A stretch of DNA of 64,000 bases from a virus: positions 1-64,000 of IMG/VR virus record IMGVR_UViG_3300028840_005337; one strand, 5' to 3'. This document shows, piece after piece, positions 1 through 8,963 of the stretch. Each line of letters begins with the position of its first letter. Positions within the stretch are counted from its first letter, which is position 1. Under the pieces are notes generated by a model, which was given only the letters and a program-made list of their open reading frames with translations, was not told the DNA's origin and did not search any database. The translations under genes were made by a program, and so were the position numbers.

Positions 1-1
1 G

Positions 2-1753
2 CTCGATGCGTTGGCGGGCGGCGGTGGCGGCACGGTCCAAGGATCGGACGCGACCTACGACATCCAAGCAGCCAACGAAGGCACGGTCGCAGGTAACGCC
101 CGTGGTGAAAACTCGGTCGACCTCCAGACTGACCGTGCCCTGGCAACGCAGGTAGCCTCGGCGACGTATTCGGTCATCGTCGGCGGTGCTCGCAACCGTG
201 TCGACGAGAGCTACAGCTCGATTCTGGGCGGCTATGCCAACTACATCGCTGCGTCTTCGCTGGCGGGTTACCATGTTATTCTCGGCGGCAGCACGAACAC
301 CATCTCTGCGACAACAGGCGAGTTCAACGCCATCGTCAGCGGAGAGGTCAACCAGATTGGCGTGACGACAGCGGCTTCGGATTACTGTCTCATAGCCAGC
401 GGGCAGCTCAACAAAGCTGATGGCAACTACAACGTGATCTGCGGCGGCTACAACGGCAACTTGGACTCGGCGACTTACGGTTTCATCGGCAACGGCAGCA
501 ATATCGTCGCGACATCGACGGGCTCCTTCAACACGGTTCTGAACGGCTTCTCGCATGATCTGACGGGCTCGGGAGACTACGGGCTGATCCTGCAAGGCAA
601 CAACAACCAGCTCTCGGCCTTCTATTCGACGGTCATCAACGGCATCAACTGCACGGCGACTGCCAATGGTGCCCTCGTCGCGGGAAACACGAACGACTGT
701 GCCTCTATCTACGGTGTTTGTTTCGGCAACGTGAATGACGTAGGCACTGGCGGGCAATGCAGCATCCTCGGCGGGTCTAGCAACGACATCTTCGCAGGCA
801 ACTCCAATACGATCTGCGGCGGGCAGAGCAACGTAATCACGACGGCCCAGTCTGATTACAACTTCATCGGCTGCGGCAGCAGCAACACGATCGGCGGCGT
901 CGGTAGCGACCGAAATGCCATCTGCGCCGGTGCGACCAACGCTATCGGAACGACGCACGCCTCCTTCAACTGCTTCATCGGCAGCGGCTCTCAGAACCTC
1001 ATCAACGCTGATTATGGCGTCATTGGTGGTGGGCTGGACAACGAGATCCAGACTGGCGGCGACTATACGTTCATCGGCTCCGGTACGGATCACATCGTCA
1101 ACGCGTTGTACTGCGTCGTCGCTGGCGGGCACACCAATGTCATCAACACCGGCTCGAACTACGCCGTTATCCTGGGTGGCCTGCAAAACACGATCACCAC
1201 CGCCGACCACAGTTACGTGCTTGGCAGCAACTGCACAATTTCGTCTGGTGCCGATTACTCACAGGTGAGCGGTTATTACGGCGACGCTTACAACTACGGG
1301 CAGCGAGCGAGGGCTTCCGGGCGCTTTGCAGCCACTGGCGATGCACAGACCAGCGAATACACTATTCGGCGTGCGTTGAATCACATTAACAATTCCTGGT
1401 ACGACCTGACGCCTAGCGGTGCCAATCTTACAGGTTCAAACGGGATGGTGTTGAAAGCCAACGCCACCTGGACATTCGACGGGATCGTTGTCGGGTCCAA
1501 CGACGCGCAGAGCAAGACAATCCACTGGCGTGTCACCGGTGCCATCAAGAACGTCGGCGGAACGATGACACTGAAGAACGCGGTTGTCGACGTCATCGAC
1601 AACAGCGACGATACGCTGTATGAGTGCCAAGTAGTAGCAAATACTACCTATGACGCGCTCAGTATCCAGGTGCGTCGCTCTGTGGCTGGCGCAGCGCCAG
1701 CCGATTCCATGCGATGGGTAGCTCACGTACGCACAGTTGAGGTGATCTACTAA
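2..1753 (+). CDS. Tail fibre-like protein with YadA-type GG-x-N repeats (5' partial)
   Basis: The open frame runs off the left edge, so the true N-terminus lies outside the window. Most of the protein is a tandem array of about 14-15-residue units of the type GG-x-x-N-x-I with variable spacers, typical of the left-handed beta-roll of trimeric autotransporter (YadA-like) heads and some phage fibres. The last ~130 residues form a separate C-terminal domain that is shared with the next gene (both have an R-[SA]-[VL] start, a TWTFD/TIWTFE segment and a final VRWV-like strand). The N-terminal block GNARGENSVDLQT is also shared with the next gene, so the two are tandem paralogues. The stop overlaps the next start (TAATG). 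Inferred role: trimeric virion fibre or adhesin; the receptor is unknown. Confidence 0.75.
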   Translation, partial: LDALAGGGGGTVQGSDATYDIQAANEGTVAGNARGENSVDLQTDRALATQVASATYSVIVGGARNRVDESYSSILGGYANYIAASSLAGYHVILGGSTNTISATTGEFNAIVSGEVNQIGVTTAASDYCLIASGQLNKADGNYNVICGGYNGNLDSATYGFIGNGSNIVATSTGSFNTVLNGFSHDLTGSGDYGLILQGNNNQLSAFYSTVINGINCTATANGALVAGNTNDCASIYGVCFGNVNDVGTGGQCSILGGSSNDIFAGNSNTICGGQSNVITTAQSDYNFIGCGSSNTIGGVGSDRNAICAGATNAIGTTHASFNCFIGSGSQNLINADYGVIGGGLDNEIQTGGDYTFIGSGTDHIVNALYCVVAGGHTNVINTGSNYAVILGGLQNTITTADHSYVLGSNCTISSGADYSQVSGYYGDAYNYGQRARASGRFAATGDAQTSEYTIRRALNHINNSWYDLTPSGANLTGSNGMVLKANATWTFDGIVVGSNDAQSKTIHWRVTGAIKNVGGTMTLKNAVVDVIDNSDDTLYECQVVANTTYDALSIQVRRSVAGAAPADSMRWVAHVRTVEVIY

Positions 1754-2796
1754 TGACAGTTGAACTCAACCATACAGCCAACACGATCGAGGCCATCGGC
1801 TCCGAGGGTTCGCTGATCAACTTCGGCGAAGGCATCGTCCAGGGCACCGACGGCAACACATACAATATACGTGCCGGTAACGAGGGTGCGACCACCGGCA
1901 ACGCCCGTGGTGAAAACTCGGTCGACCTACAGACGTTCCGCGACGCTGCCGACGACGTAGCGGGCGCCATTTACTCGGTCATTGTCGGCGGAGACTCCAA
2001 CCAGATCGACTCCGGCGGCGCACGCTCGTCCATCGTAGGCGGCCAGGACAACTGGATTACACAGCCGTGGGGCTTCATCGGCGGCGGACAGGAGAACCAG
2101 GCCGGAGCGACACATGCGGTCGTCTGCGGCGGCTACTCCAACCAAGTCTCGAACATCTACGGGTTCATCGGCGGCGGCTACAACGGCTTGGTGAGCGGCC
2201 AGTACGGCAGCGTGGTCGGCGGCCTCGACAACCAGTGCCAAGCCAACTATGGCGTGGTCATTGGCGGCGACGACTGCTGGGTACATGCCAATGCTCCGTA
2301 CGGCGTCGCACACGGACTCGAAGCACAGGCCATGCGGTACACAGAGCGATGCTTCGCCAATGGCCAGTTCTTCGACCGCGGGGACAACCAGTTCGGCGAG
2401 ATGATGCTGTCGCGATCTGTGACGCACTCATCGACAGCCTGGTTTGATTTGTACCTCAACGGTACAGATACCACGCATCTGGCGGTACTGGATACGGCGG
2501 TCAACGGCAACACCATCTGGACGTTCGAGGCTATGCTCGTCGGAGCCACCAGCGGTCTGGGCAAGACGTTCAGCTACAAGATCACTGGCTGCGTTGAATG
2601 CGACAACGGCACGATGTCGATCCTGGGCCAGTCCACAAGCGTTATTCACGAGAGCGACACCAATTTCAACGCACAGGCAGCCGTTGACGGGACCAACCGG
2701 GCGCTGCTCATCCAGGTTTCAGATAGCGGCGCTGCCAGTGATGTGGTACGCTGGGTCTGTCACCTGAAAACCGTACAGCTACGCTGGAATACATAG
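1753..2796 (+). CDS. Tail fibre-like protein, paralogue of the preceding gene
   Basis: A 347-residue protein beginning at the A of TAATG. It has the same order as its upstream neighbour: an N-terminal block with GNARGENSVDLQT, a shorter array of GG-x-x-N repeats (about residues 70-190, for example IVGGQDNW and FIGGGYNG), and a C-terminal beta-rich domain (about 215-347). The repeat array is much shorter than in the upstream copy, as expected if the two arose by duplication and then changed repeat number. Such repeats build trimeric beta-rolls, so a homotrimeric fibre is likely. Whether it is a host-binding fibre or a decoration protein cannot be told. Confidence 0.75.
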   Translation: MTVELNHTANTIEAIGSEGSLINFGEGIVQGTDGNTYNIRAGNEGATTGNARGENSVDLQTFRDAADDVAGAIYSVIVGGDSNQIDSGGARSSIVGGQDNWITQPWGFIGGGQENQAGATHAVVCGGYSNQVSNIYGFIGGGYNGLVSGQYGSVVGGLDNQCQANYGVVIGGDDCWVHANAPYGVAHGLEAQAMRYTERCFANGQFFDRGDNQFGEMMLSRSVTHSSTAWFDLYLNGTDTTHLAVLDTAVNGNTIWTFEAMLVGATSGLGKTFSYKITGCVECDNGTMSILGQSTSVIHESDTNFNAQAAVDGTNRALLIQVSDSGAASDVVRWVCHLKTVQLRWNT

Positions 2797-2807
2797 GAGA
2801 ATCAAGA

Positions 2808-3131
2808 ATGAGTATGCAACGTACTTTCGACGACGAGTGTGGGAGCACCCACGCCTCGGCGTACCACAAGATCACGAACCTGCGAAATACGCGGGATGCC
2901 GAGTCCATGGTCATCTCCGTCTCGATCTTCAAGGACGCACAGGCCAAGACCGACGACAAGGCGCCGGTTGGCTCCTTCGCGTGCCGCGTGAAGGGTACCG
3001 ACTACACCACGTACTTCGGTAACGCTGCCGTCGCGCTCGTCGACAAGAGCGAAGTGGTCAAGGCGTACGAGTACCTGAAGGCTGAGACGCCGGAATACGA
3101 CGGTACTGCGGGTACGGTCACCGACGTCTAA
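2808..3131 (+). CDS. Small virion-region protein, unknown function
   Basis: A 107-residue acidic protein preceded by AGGAG at a good distance (AGGAGAATCAAGAATG). No motif is recognised. It sits in a same-strand run of putative fibre and decoration genes with only 11-14 bp between neighbours, so it is probably co-transcribed with them and may be a small structural or chaperone component. No signal peptide or membrane segment is visible. Confidence 0.7.
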   Translation: MSMQRTFDDECGSTHASAYHKITNLRNTRDAESMVISVSIFKDAQAKTDDKAPVGSFACRVKGTDYTTYFGNAAVALVDKSEVVKAYEYLKAETPEYDGTAGTVTDV

Positions 3132-3145
3132 GAACCGAGGGGCCG

Positions 3146-4048
3146 ATGGCTGAGAAATACTTCCAACTCGATAAGAACCTCCCTGGCGTCACTGCGCAGG
3201 AGCTGTCGTGGCTGGGCGGGCTGAATGACTACATCCAGCCGCAACTGGACGCTACCAATGCGCGAATGCTGACGACCAGGATGGGGGCTCGCAAGAGCAC
3301 CGCCGGCACCCTGACAAAGGGGACGCCGTGCTATTTCGTTGGCTGGGATGCCGTCAATATGGTCATGCTTGTCGAGGCATCTGACGCCAGCGATCCGGCT
3401 ACGATGCCGGCACGCATGATCGTGGACGAGGAGATGACAGACTCGACCACTGGGCATGCGTCTGTCATTGGCGAGCTGGAAGACATCAACACATCGGGCT
3501 TCGTCGCGGGCGACGTGCTGTACGTGGTGGCAGGCGGCGGCCTTACCAAGACACCACCTGCTGCGCCCAGCAAACAGCAGAAGGTTGCCTTCGTGCTGTT
3601 TGCCCATGCGGCTTCCGGCAGGATCGCATTTGCTCCGCTGTTGTCTGGGCACTCGCACTCGCTCGACGAGATCGAGAACCTTGACCTGATGGTCGTGACG
3701 ACGGCAGGGCAGAATACGCCGTACTTCGAGGTCAACCAGGTGACGTGGACCTCAGTGGCTAACCTACCGTACGACGGAGCCAACGCCGTACTCGATAAGA
3801 TCACCGCAGTGGTCAGCCGCAACGGTACGTCCGGCACGGCTGAACTTCGGATCTACGACGTGACCAACAGCCAGGTGATCGCGACGATCACATGGACGGA
3901 TGATACGATCCACTTGGAAGAGACCACAACCATCAACAACCTGCCATCCAGCAATGCCGTGTTCGAGATCCAGATGCGTAAGAGCACAGGCGGCGGCGTG
4001 AAGACAGCCCGGTGCCACTCGGTACGGTTCCGGCAAAACTCGACGTAG
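3146..4048 (+). CDS. Virion protein with capping/decoration-like domain, unknown function
   Basis: A 300-residue protein. The N-terminal half has a beta-rich segment (about residues 40-165) of the style found in phage tail tip or fibre proteins: a Gly-containing stretch ASVIGELEDIN, then GDVLYV and a GGLT turn, ending in SGHSH. The C-terminal ~125 residues form another beta domain ending VRFRQNST. It lies in a tight operon with other fibre-region genes. The assignment to the virion rests on context; I do not recognise the family. Confidence 0.7.
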   Translation: MAEKYFQLDKNLPGVTAQELSWLGGLNDYIQPQLDATNARMLTTRMGARKSTAGTLTKGTPCYFVGWDAVNMVMLVEASDASDPATMPARMIVDEEMTDSTTGHASVIGELEDINTSGFVAGDVLYVVAGGGLTKTPPAAPSKQQKVAFVLFAHAASGRIAFAPLLSGHSHSLDEIENLDLMVVTTAGQNTPYFEVNQVTWTSVANLPYDGANAVLDKITAVVSRNGTSGTAELRIYDVTNSQVIATITWTDDTIHLEETTTINNLPSSNAVFEIQMRKSTGGGVKTARCHSVRFRQNST

Positions 4049-4056
4049 GTGACTTA

Positions 4057-4560
4057 ATGGCCCACGAACATTGCTACTCATATGACTGTGAGACGTGCAA
4101 CATCGTCGAGGAATGGCGAGAGGACAAAGACGGTGCGCCTACGGAATGTGTCAACGATTCCGGCCACACAGTGGATTGGACCACGCTGAAGATCGTGGGC
4201 TCCCGCGACGTGTTGCCCTATGTGACGCTCAACTTCTCCGACGGCACCAACCCATGGTACGAGACACAGAGTACCGACTGGGTCACTGTCGGGTCGTTCC
4301 GCTACGACATCGACGACGGTGAGCGGCACTACCTGTGGGTCGTTGTGGACAAGATTGGCACTGCCGGTACCGCCCGTGTGCGTGTCCGTAACATCGGCGA
4401 GAACAACAACCTATTTTTCAAAGGATGGTCCGAGGAAGGCTACCAAACCAAAAAGGACCCGCCGGCCAATCAGCCGACCCAGAATTCGATCATGGAGGTG
4501 CAGGTGCAGGTAACAGACGCGTCCGACATTCTGCGGATCTACTCCGCCATGATCTACTAG
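4057..4560 (+). CDS. Virion-region protein with Cys/His N-terminal motif (paralogue A)
   Basis: Start chosen at ATG 4057, just after the upstream stop, with a weak TAGGTGAC site; an in-frame start at 4012 would overlap the upstream gene. The first ~45 residues contain YSYDCETC, then ECVNDSGHTV, a CxxC...C...H arrangement that recurs in the next gene (YSYYCET, QCQHDAGHT). The remainder is a beta-rich domain ending in ILRIYSAMIY. The two genes look like tandem duplicates with a conserved N-terminal attachment module and diverged C-terminal domains. Confidence 0.7.
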   Translation: MAHEHCYSYDCETCNIVEEWREDKDGAPTECVNDSGHTVDWTTLKIVGSRDVLPYVTLNFSDGTNPWYETQSTDWVTVGSFRYDIDDGERHYLWVVVDKIGTAGTARVRVRNIGENNNLFFKGWSEEGYQTKKDPPANQPTQNSIMEVQVQVTDASDILRIYSAMIY

Positions 4561-4570
4561 GAGCAGCCCA

Positions 4571-5383
4571 ATGGCCAAGAAATGGAATCGCTACAGCTAC
4601 TACTGCGAGACAGAGCAGCTGCACATCGTGGAGGATCAGCTCCGCGACGTCGCGCCTACGCAGTGTCAACACGATGCCGGGCACACAATCACAGCCGACA
4701 GCGTCTCCATCGTGGAGACCATCCACAAAGGCCAGGTCGAGGTTGAGAACACCGTCGACAAAGAGGATCACGATCCTGTCCGCGTTGTCGTAGCGCCAGG
4801 ACGTACCGGCTACCGGATGTGTGACCGTGATATCAAAATCATCACCGCCAAGATGGGCGACGAGTCGTTCGAGGACATGAAGGTCAATATGGCCGATAAC
4901 GTCCGCATTGGGTGGGGCGAAGTAACCGTGGTGGGCGTCTACAAGGACGACGGAGCTGGCGGCTACGAGCTCTGTGCCGATCAGACCGACGCGGACAGCA
5001 ACGCCTGCCTGACTATCCTGGACTTCCATCCGAACGATCAGGAAGCAACGCCGACAAAGACCGTCTACGAGATCCAGGGCGGCACACTCTGGGTCGACGA
5101 CAGCCTGCCGAACGACGCCAACAAGTGGGAGCACCAAGTCTACGTTATCGTGGCACCAAATATCCCGAAGGCGATGGGCGGCGGTGTGCGGTTCTTCGAC
5201 GGGTATCTCTACCCGTATAAGGGCAACTGGATGCAAACCAACAACACGCTGGCTATTGAGTTGGACCCTGCACAGTCAATCGAGGTATCCCGTCTCCGCG
5301 TCTGGGCGTATTACCCAGCAGGTGCCGGGTCGCACACGCATATTCTGCGTCTGCGTACGTTCCGTCCGACGAGTACGTTCTAA
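4571..5383 (+). CDS. Virion-region protein with Cys/His N-terminal motif (paralogue B)
   Basis: A 270-residue protein 10 bp after paralogue A, with a GGAG site before ATG 4571. The N-terminal ~50 residues align with the upstream gene through YSYYCET, QCQHDAGHTI and a following SIVE strand. The rest (about 70-270) is unrelated and beta-rich, with several Asp/Asn-rich turns. A conserved N-terminus with a variable C-terminus is typical of proteins docking on a common virion site. No enzyme motif is visible. Confidence 0.7.
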   Translation: MAKKWNRYSYYCETEQLHIVEDQLRDVAPTQCQHDAGHTITADSVSIVETIHKGQVEVENTVDKEDHDPVRVVVAPGRTGYRMCDRDIKIITAKMGDESFEDMKVNMADNVRIGWGEVTVVGVYKDDGAGGYELCADQTDADSNACLTILDFHPNDQEATPTKTVYEIQGGTLWVDDSLPNDANKWEHQVYVIVAPNIPKAMGGGVRFFDGYLYPYKGNWMQTNNTLAIELDPAQSIEVSRLRVWAYYPAGAGSHTHILRLRTFRPTSTF

Positions 5384-5393
5384 AGGAAGAGTG

Positions 5394-6032
5394 ATGCCGA
5401 TTATCTGGGTAAGAGTACCGAAGTGCGGAGCGACCTCGTTCCTCCATGTGCTTCGAGAGAACGGTATGCAGGCGCGGAACCTCAAGAAGGTCCAGTGTGC
5501 CGGCATCGACAATCTGAACCACCTCAAGAACGAGGTGGCGATCCTGACGGGACCGAACGGCAATTCGTACTACGATTATGCATCCGTGCGGAACACGTGG
5601 TCGTTCGCCGTTGTCCGCAACCCGTGGGCGAGAGTGGTCTCCGCCTGGCGATTCTGCACGCTGCTCAAGAACAAGACGCTGCGACGCGTGCTGCAGGAGC
5701 TGCCACACAAGAACCAGTTCGACGGGATCTACGCGGACGCGGACCCGAGTGAGTTGAAGTCGGCGTGGTACCACTTGACCCTGCCCCAGGTGCAGTTTGT
5801 CAAGGACCGCCAGGGGAACATGCGACCGAACCGGATCATAAAGCTGGAGGAAATCGCCGTTGGAATGGACCCGGTATGGGACCATTTAGGCCTCCCAAAG
5901 CAGGAGATGCCTCGCCTTAATACCTCCGGCCATCCACGGTATACTGAATACTACGACGCGAAAACACGGAAGATGGTGGACCGCCTCTTCGAAGAGGACA
6001 TCCAGACATTCGGCTACTCGTTTGGCCTGTAG
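5394..6032 (+). CDS. Sulfotransferase family protein
   Basis: A 212-residue protein (ATG 5394, preceded by AAAGGAAGAG). It has the two PAPS-binding signatures of the Sulfotransfer_2-type fold. A 5'-phosphosulfate loop lies near the N-terminus (VRVPKCGATSFLHVL, residues ~6-20; K10 in the catalytic Lys position and S15 in the loop). A 3'-phosphate-binding segment FAVVRNPWARVVSAW lies at ~71-85 (R75, S83). The C-terminus carries a short K/R-x-[LM]-[LF] region and EEDIQTFGY, like the usual 'DfexFGY' end of carbohydrate sulfotransferases. The length matches small bacterial members. Inferred role: transfer of sulfate from PAPS to a glycan or to a virion or host surface component. It lies between fibre and connector genes. 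Confidence 0.85.
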   Translation: MPIIWVRVPKCGATSFLHVLRENGMQARNLKKVQCAGIDNLNHLKNEVAILTGPNGNSYYDYASVRNTWSFAVVRNPWARVVSAWRFCTLLKNKTLRRVLQELPHKNQFDGIYADADPSELKSAWYHLTLPQVQFVKDRQGNMRPNRIIKLEEIAVGMDPVWDHLGLPKQEMPRLNTSGHPRYTEYYDAKTRKMVDRLFEEDIQTFGYSFGL

Positions 6033-6043
6033 GAGACCACAAA

Positions 6044-6442
6044 ATGGCAATGCCACGCATCACGTCCCGCGCAACGTACACCACGCCGTCAGCGGTGGAG
6101 AAGGATTACACCGACCTAGAGCTCGATCGATTTACCGTGAAGGCCCTGCCCAACGGTGACAAGTTGGTCCGTGCTGAGCTGCGGCCGTACAACTGGGACA
6201 CCAAGGAGTTCGCGAACAGTCGGGCCAACGACAACGTCATCATCAACATTCCCAGCCTTGCCGCTGAAATGGACCGCTGCTCGGCGATTCAGGCGGTGGT
6301 CAACTCGCTCGGCGATCTGCTCAACAAGCTGGTGATCGAGAAACAGCTGTTGGAAGAGATCGATGCGCTGGAAGAGGGTCAGGACCCGACGGGACTGCAG
6401 AACCAGCTCAACTCAGTACGCACCCAGCTGGGTGCCACCTAA
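6044..6442 (+). CDS. Structural-region protein, unknown function
   Basis: A 132-residue protein with a beta-like N-terminal half and a helical, Leu/Glu-rich C-terminal half (about 80-130, repeated L-x-x-x-L spacing) that could form a short coiled coil. It is preceded by TAGGAG and separated from neighbours by about 11 bp. Its position between fibre and connector genes suggests a virion or assembly role. No family recognised. Confidence 0.7.
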   Translation: MAMPRITSRATYTTPSAVEKDYTDLELDRFTVKALPNGDKLVRAELRPYNWDTKEFANSRANDNVIINIPSLAAEMDRCSAIQAVVNSLGDLLNKLVIEKQLLEEIDALEEGQDPTGLQNQLNSVRTQLGAT

Positions 6443-6453
6443 GGAGCCCCATC

Positions 6454-7527
6454 ATGGCGCGGTCAGACGCAATCAATGTTCGCTCTCCGGTTATCTCTAC
6501 AGCCTATGACGAGCTGCTCACTCGCAAGAAGCGAGCAATCGCCATGGATCAGGGAACGTGCGGGATGCTGCAGGTAACCCTGCTGCGCGAGGGCTATCCG
6601 ATCAACCTCGAGGATCTGACGATCGCGACCGAGCCCGACACCAACCAGAACGTCGGCGAGCAAGACTGGGAGAACTTCGGCTGGAACGACTGGGATACCT
6701 TCATGTTCATTGAAGGCCCGCTGATCGACCCGGAGTGCAGCCTGAGTCACAGCCACGAATCGTCCTGTGCCATCGAGTTGCCTGTCGTCAAGGTCCGCTG
6801 GCGGGAGGCCTCACTGATCGACAAGAACCTCTACCAGAACGAGGCCGTGATCTTCGATGCCGAGAAGGGCATCGTGCGTGTGGAGGTCCCGGAACAGATC
6901 TACACGAAGACCGGCATCTATCTGGTGAACTTCGGCATCTTCGAGCCGGGCGTGGACCCGGACACCGATACCGATGCCTGTCCGGTGTGGCTGTACGAGG
7001 TCTACCTGTACGTCGGCCACAGCGCATGGCACAATCCGCAGCAGAACCCGCAGGTAGGCCCGCCGACCATCGACGACGTGCGGCTGGGCCTCCGTGACGC
7101 CGACCCGCTCATGAACGAGCTGATCGACAACTTCGACTTCGACCTGACGGAGATCTGCTTCGCCGCCGTGAGGACAGTCACCTTCTGGAACAACCAGCCT
7201 CCGCCGATCCTCGGGGCCACGTACTCCACCAAGAACTTCCCGTTCAGGGAGATCTGGCTGGCCGGCATCCACCACTACCTGTTCGAGCTGGCCGAGGAGC
7301 ATTACCGCCGGAACAAGCTGCAGTACAGCGCCGGTGGGGTATCGCTCGACGACAAGGCCAAGGCCCGCGACTACAACCAGGCCTGGAAGGAACGGTTCCA
7401 GAAGTTCCGATCGCTCGTGATGCATCAGAAGGCCTCCATCAACATGTCCAAGTGCTTCAGCGCGTTTGGTGCGGGCTACGGATACGGCTACGGATATGGA
7501 AGGGCAGGTTATGGCTACCGCTGGTAA
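6454..7527 (+). CDS. Putative neck/connector or tail-tip protein with Gly-Tyr tail
   Basis: A 357-residue protein starting after AAGGAGCC. The N-terminal ~190 residues resemble a beta-sandwich (alternating hydrophobics, [19 protein letters not shown]). The remainder is helical with many Trp and Tyr residues ([11 protein letters not shown]). The C-terminus ends in a GY-repeat, encoded by near-perfect tandem hexamers around 7478-7505. The downstream HNH gene begins inside the last 17 bp. Position upstream of sheath and tube suits a neck or tail-completion role, but the family is not recognised. Confidence 0.7.
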   Translation: MARSDAINVRSPVISTAYDELLTRKKRAIAMDQGTCGMLQVTLLREGYPINLEDLTIATEPDTNQNVGEQDWENFGWNDWDTFMFIEGPLIDPECSLSHSHESSCAIELPVVKVRWREASLIDKNLYQNEAVIFDAEKGIVRVEVPEQIYTKTGIYLVNFGIFEPGVDPDTDTDACPVWLYEVYLYVGHSAWHNPQQNPQVGPPTIDDVRLGLRDADPLMNELIDNFDFDLTEICFAAVRTVTFWNNQPPPILGATYSTKNFPFREIWLAGIHHYLFELAEEHYRRNKLQYSAGGVSLDDKAKARDYNQAWKERFQKFRSLVMHQKASINMSKCFSAFGAGYGYGYGYGRAGYGYRW

Positions 7528-7960
7528 GACCAAGACGAAACGCTGTAGCAAGTGCAAGGAGTCGAAGCCGCTGACGGAGTTCAACAAGAGCCGTGGCAGC
7601 AGCGACGGGCTGCACAATTACTGCCGTAAGTGCTGCCGCGTGCATGAGCGCGAATGGCGAGCAAAACATGGCAATACGCCAGAATACCGGGCGCGGTGCA
7701 GCGCAAACGAACGCAAACGCCGGTACGGTATAGACAACTACGACGAGCTCTTGGAGAAACAGGCTGGCGTGTGTGCCATCTGCGGTAACACGGAGACGGC
7801 TACCCTGCGCGGTAAAGTGAAACGTCTTGCTGTGGATCACGACCATGCGACCGGAAAGATCCGCGGCCTTTTGTGTAACAACTGCAACAACATGCTCGGA
7901 CGGTCCCAAGACAATCCAGACACCCTGCGTAAAGCCGCCAACTACCTGGAGCAGGCATAA
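7511..7960 (+). CDS. Endonuclease VII-like HNH nuclease (free-standing, probably mobile)
   Basis: A 149-residue protein. N-terminal zinc ribbon CSKC...CRKC (about residues 12-45), followed by CAICG (~90) and the hallmark VDHDHATG...RGLLCNNCN (~110-132). This is the His-Asp-His and CxxC core of the recombination endonuclease VII/HNH family. The gene is wedged between two structural genes: ATG 7511 lies inside the upstream gene and its stop overlaps the next ATG (TAATG, 7958-7962). Such placement is typical of free-standing phage HNH genes that spread by homing. Resolvase activity is also possible. Expected to bind Zn2+ and cut DNA in the cytoplasm. Confidence 0.88.
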   Translation: MATAGKTKTKRCSKCKESKPLTEFNKSRGSSDGLHNYCRKCCRVHEREWRAKHGNTPEYRARCSANERKRRYGIDNYDELLEKQAGVCAICGNTETATLRGKVKRLAVDHDHATGKIRGLLCNNCNNMLGRSQDNPDTLRKAANYLEQA

Positions 7961-8778
7961 TGCCCAGAACTCGTGACAACTACGGCGAGCCGTTCGATCG
8001 CATCTACGTGGACTATGCCCTGCGCTCCGGCGTAGCGCGTGTCACGTGGGAGCTCCGCGACGATTTCCTCTGGCCAGAGCCGCATTCGTTCCAGCTCCAG
8101 GCGAACCCCAACTGGGACGAGCCGGACGACTGGGAGGATGTCGGTGCGCCTGTCGTCAACCAGTTCTACGCCATCGACGATGAGCAACGGGAGTGCGGCA
8201 AGGGCCTGCGGGCGGCCTACCGCGTGGTCCTGACGACCAGCGAGGAGACGTACACGTCCGAGGTGGCCCAGACGTACGGCAACATGACCAAGCGCCAGTG
8301 GCTGCTGGCCCGGGCCATGATGCGCCGGTTCCGCCTGCAATCCAGGCAGCTCGAGAAGTTCCCCGGCTACCTCATGAAACGCAGGATCCACAATGCTGTA
8401 TGCACAGAGTGTGTCCACCCCATCACGGGCGGCATCATCAACTCGGACTGTCTTGCGTGCAAGGGCACCGGCAAGGTCGACGGATACTGGAAAGCTGTGG
8501 AGGATACGCTGTTCGAGTGCGCCCCCGAGAACGAGGACACCAAGCGTAGCCAGCGCGGCACCGTCAATGACAACGTCATCGTGGGGCGGTTCATTGGAAT
8601 TCCCCCGGTAAAACGGAACGACGTCTGGATCGAAGCAGATAGTGACCGAAGGTACGTCGTCAACTCCGTCCGCGGGGTGGCGGAGTTGCGACGCGTCCCC
8701 CTGATTGTACAAGCCGAGCTTCGGCTGGTAGAATTTGGTGACGTGCTGTACGATGTGGATCCAGAGGAGGGGAACTAA
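7960..8778 (+). CDS. Structural-region protein with CxxC zinc knuckles
   Basis: A 272-residue protein starting at the A of TAATG shared with the HNH stop. A central cysteine cluster (CTEC around residue 149, CLACKGTGK around 169) looks like a treble-clef or DnaJ-type zinc knuckle. The flanks are beta-rich with many Trp residues near the N-terminus. It lies in the connector block before the sheath gene, so a neck or baseplate-proximal role is plausible, but I do not recognise the family. Confidence 0.72.
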   Translation: MPRTRDNYGEPFDRIYVDYALRSGVARVTWELRDDFLWPEPHSFQLQANPNWDEPDDWEDVGAPVVNQFYAIDDEQRECGKGLRAAYRVVLTTSEETYTSEVAQTYGNMTKRQWLLARAMMRRFRLQSRQLEKFPGYLMKRRIHNAVCTECVHPITGGIINSDCLACKGTGKVDGYWKAVEDTLFECAPENEDTKRSQRGTVNDNVIVGRFIGIPPVKRNDVWIEADSDRRYVVNSVRGVAELRRVPLIVQAELRLVEFGDVLYDVDPEEGN

Positions 8779-8963
8779 TGCCAGTACAAGGCGCGCCTGA
8801 GAAACTGCAGCCGCAAGAGCCGGAAGAGGCCCCGCGCAACCCGTTCCTGCTGCCGATAAGCATCAGACGCTGGAAACCGCCGCAATATCTCATCGACATC
8901 TTCGACGATGAGCTATCCAAACAGGAACGAGCAAATGCCGGAAGATTGGACCTCAACTCCTGA
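8778..8963 (+). CDS. Small Pro-rich protein, unknown function
   Basis: A 61-residue product starting at the A of TAATG (8776-8780). Rich in Pro and Glu at the N-terminus (about 1-22), then FLLPISIRRWKPPQYL. It overlaps the next gene by 29 bp when that gene is started at 8935. Translational coupling to the neighbours is likely. No recognised domain. Confidence 0.6.
   Translation: MPVQGAPEKLQPQEPEEAPRNPFLLPISIRRWKPPQYLIDIFDDELSKQERANAGRLDLNS

Noticed and set aside
7478-7505. Tandem GGCTAC/GGATAC repeats considered as a regulatory microsatellite
   Set aside because: They encode the Gly-Tyr tail of the 6454-7527 protein.
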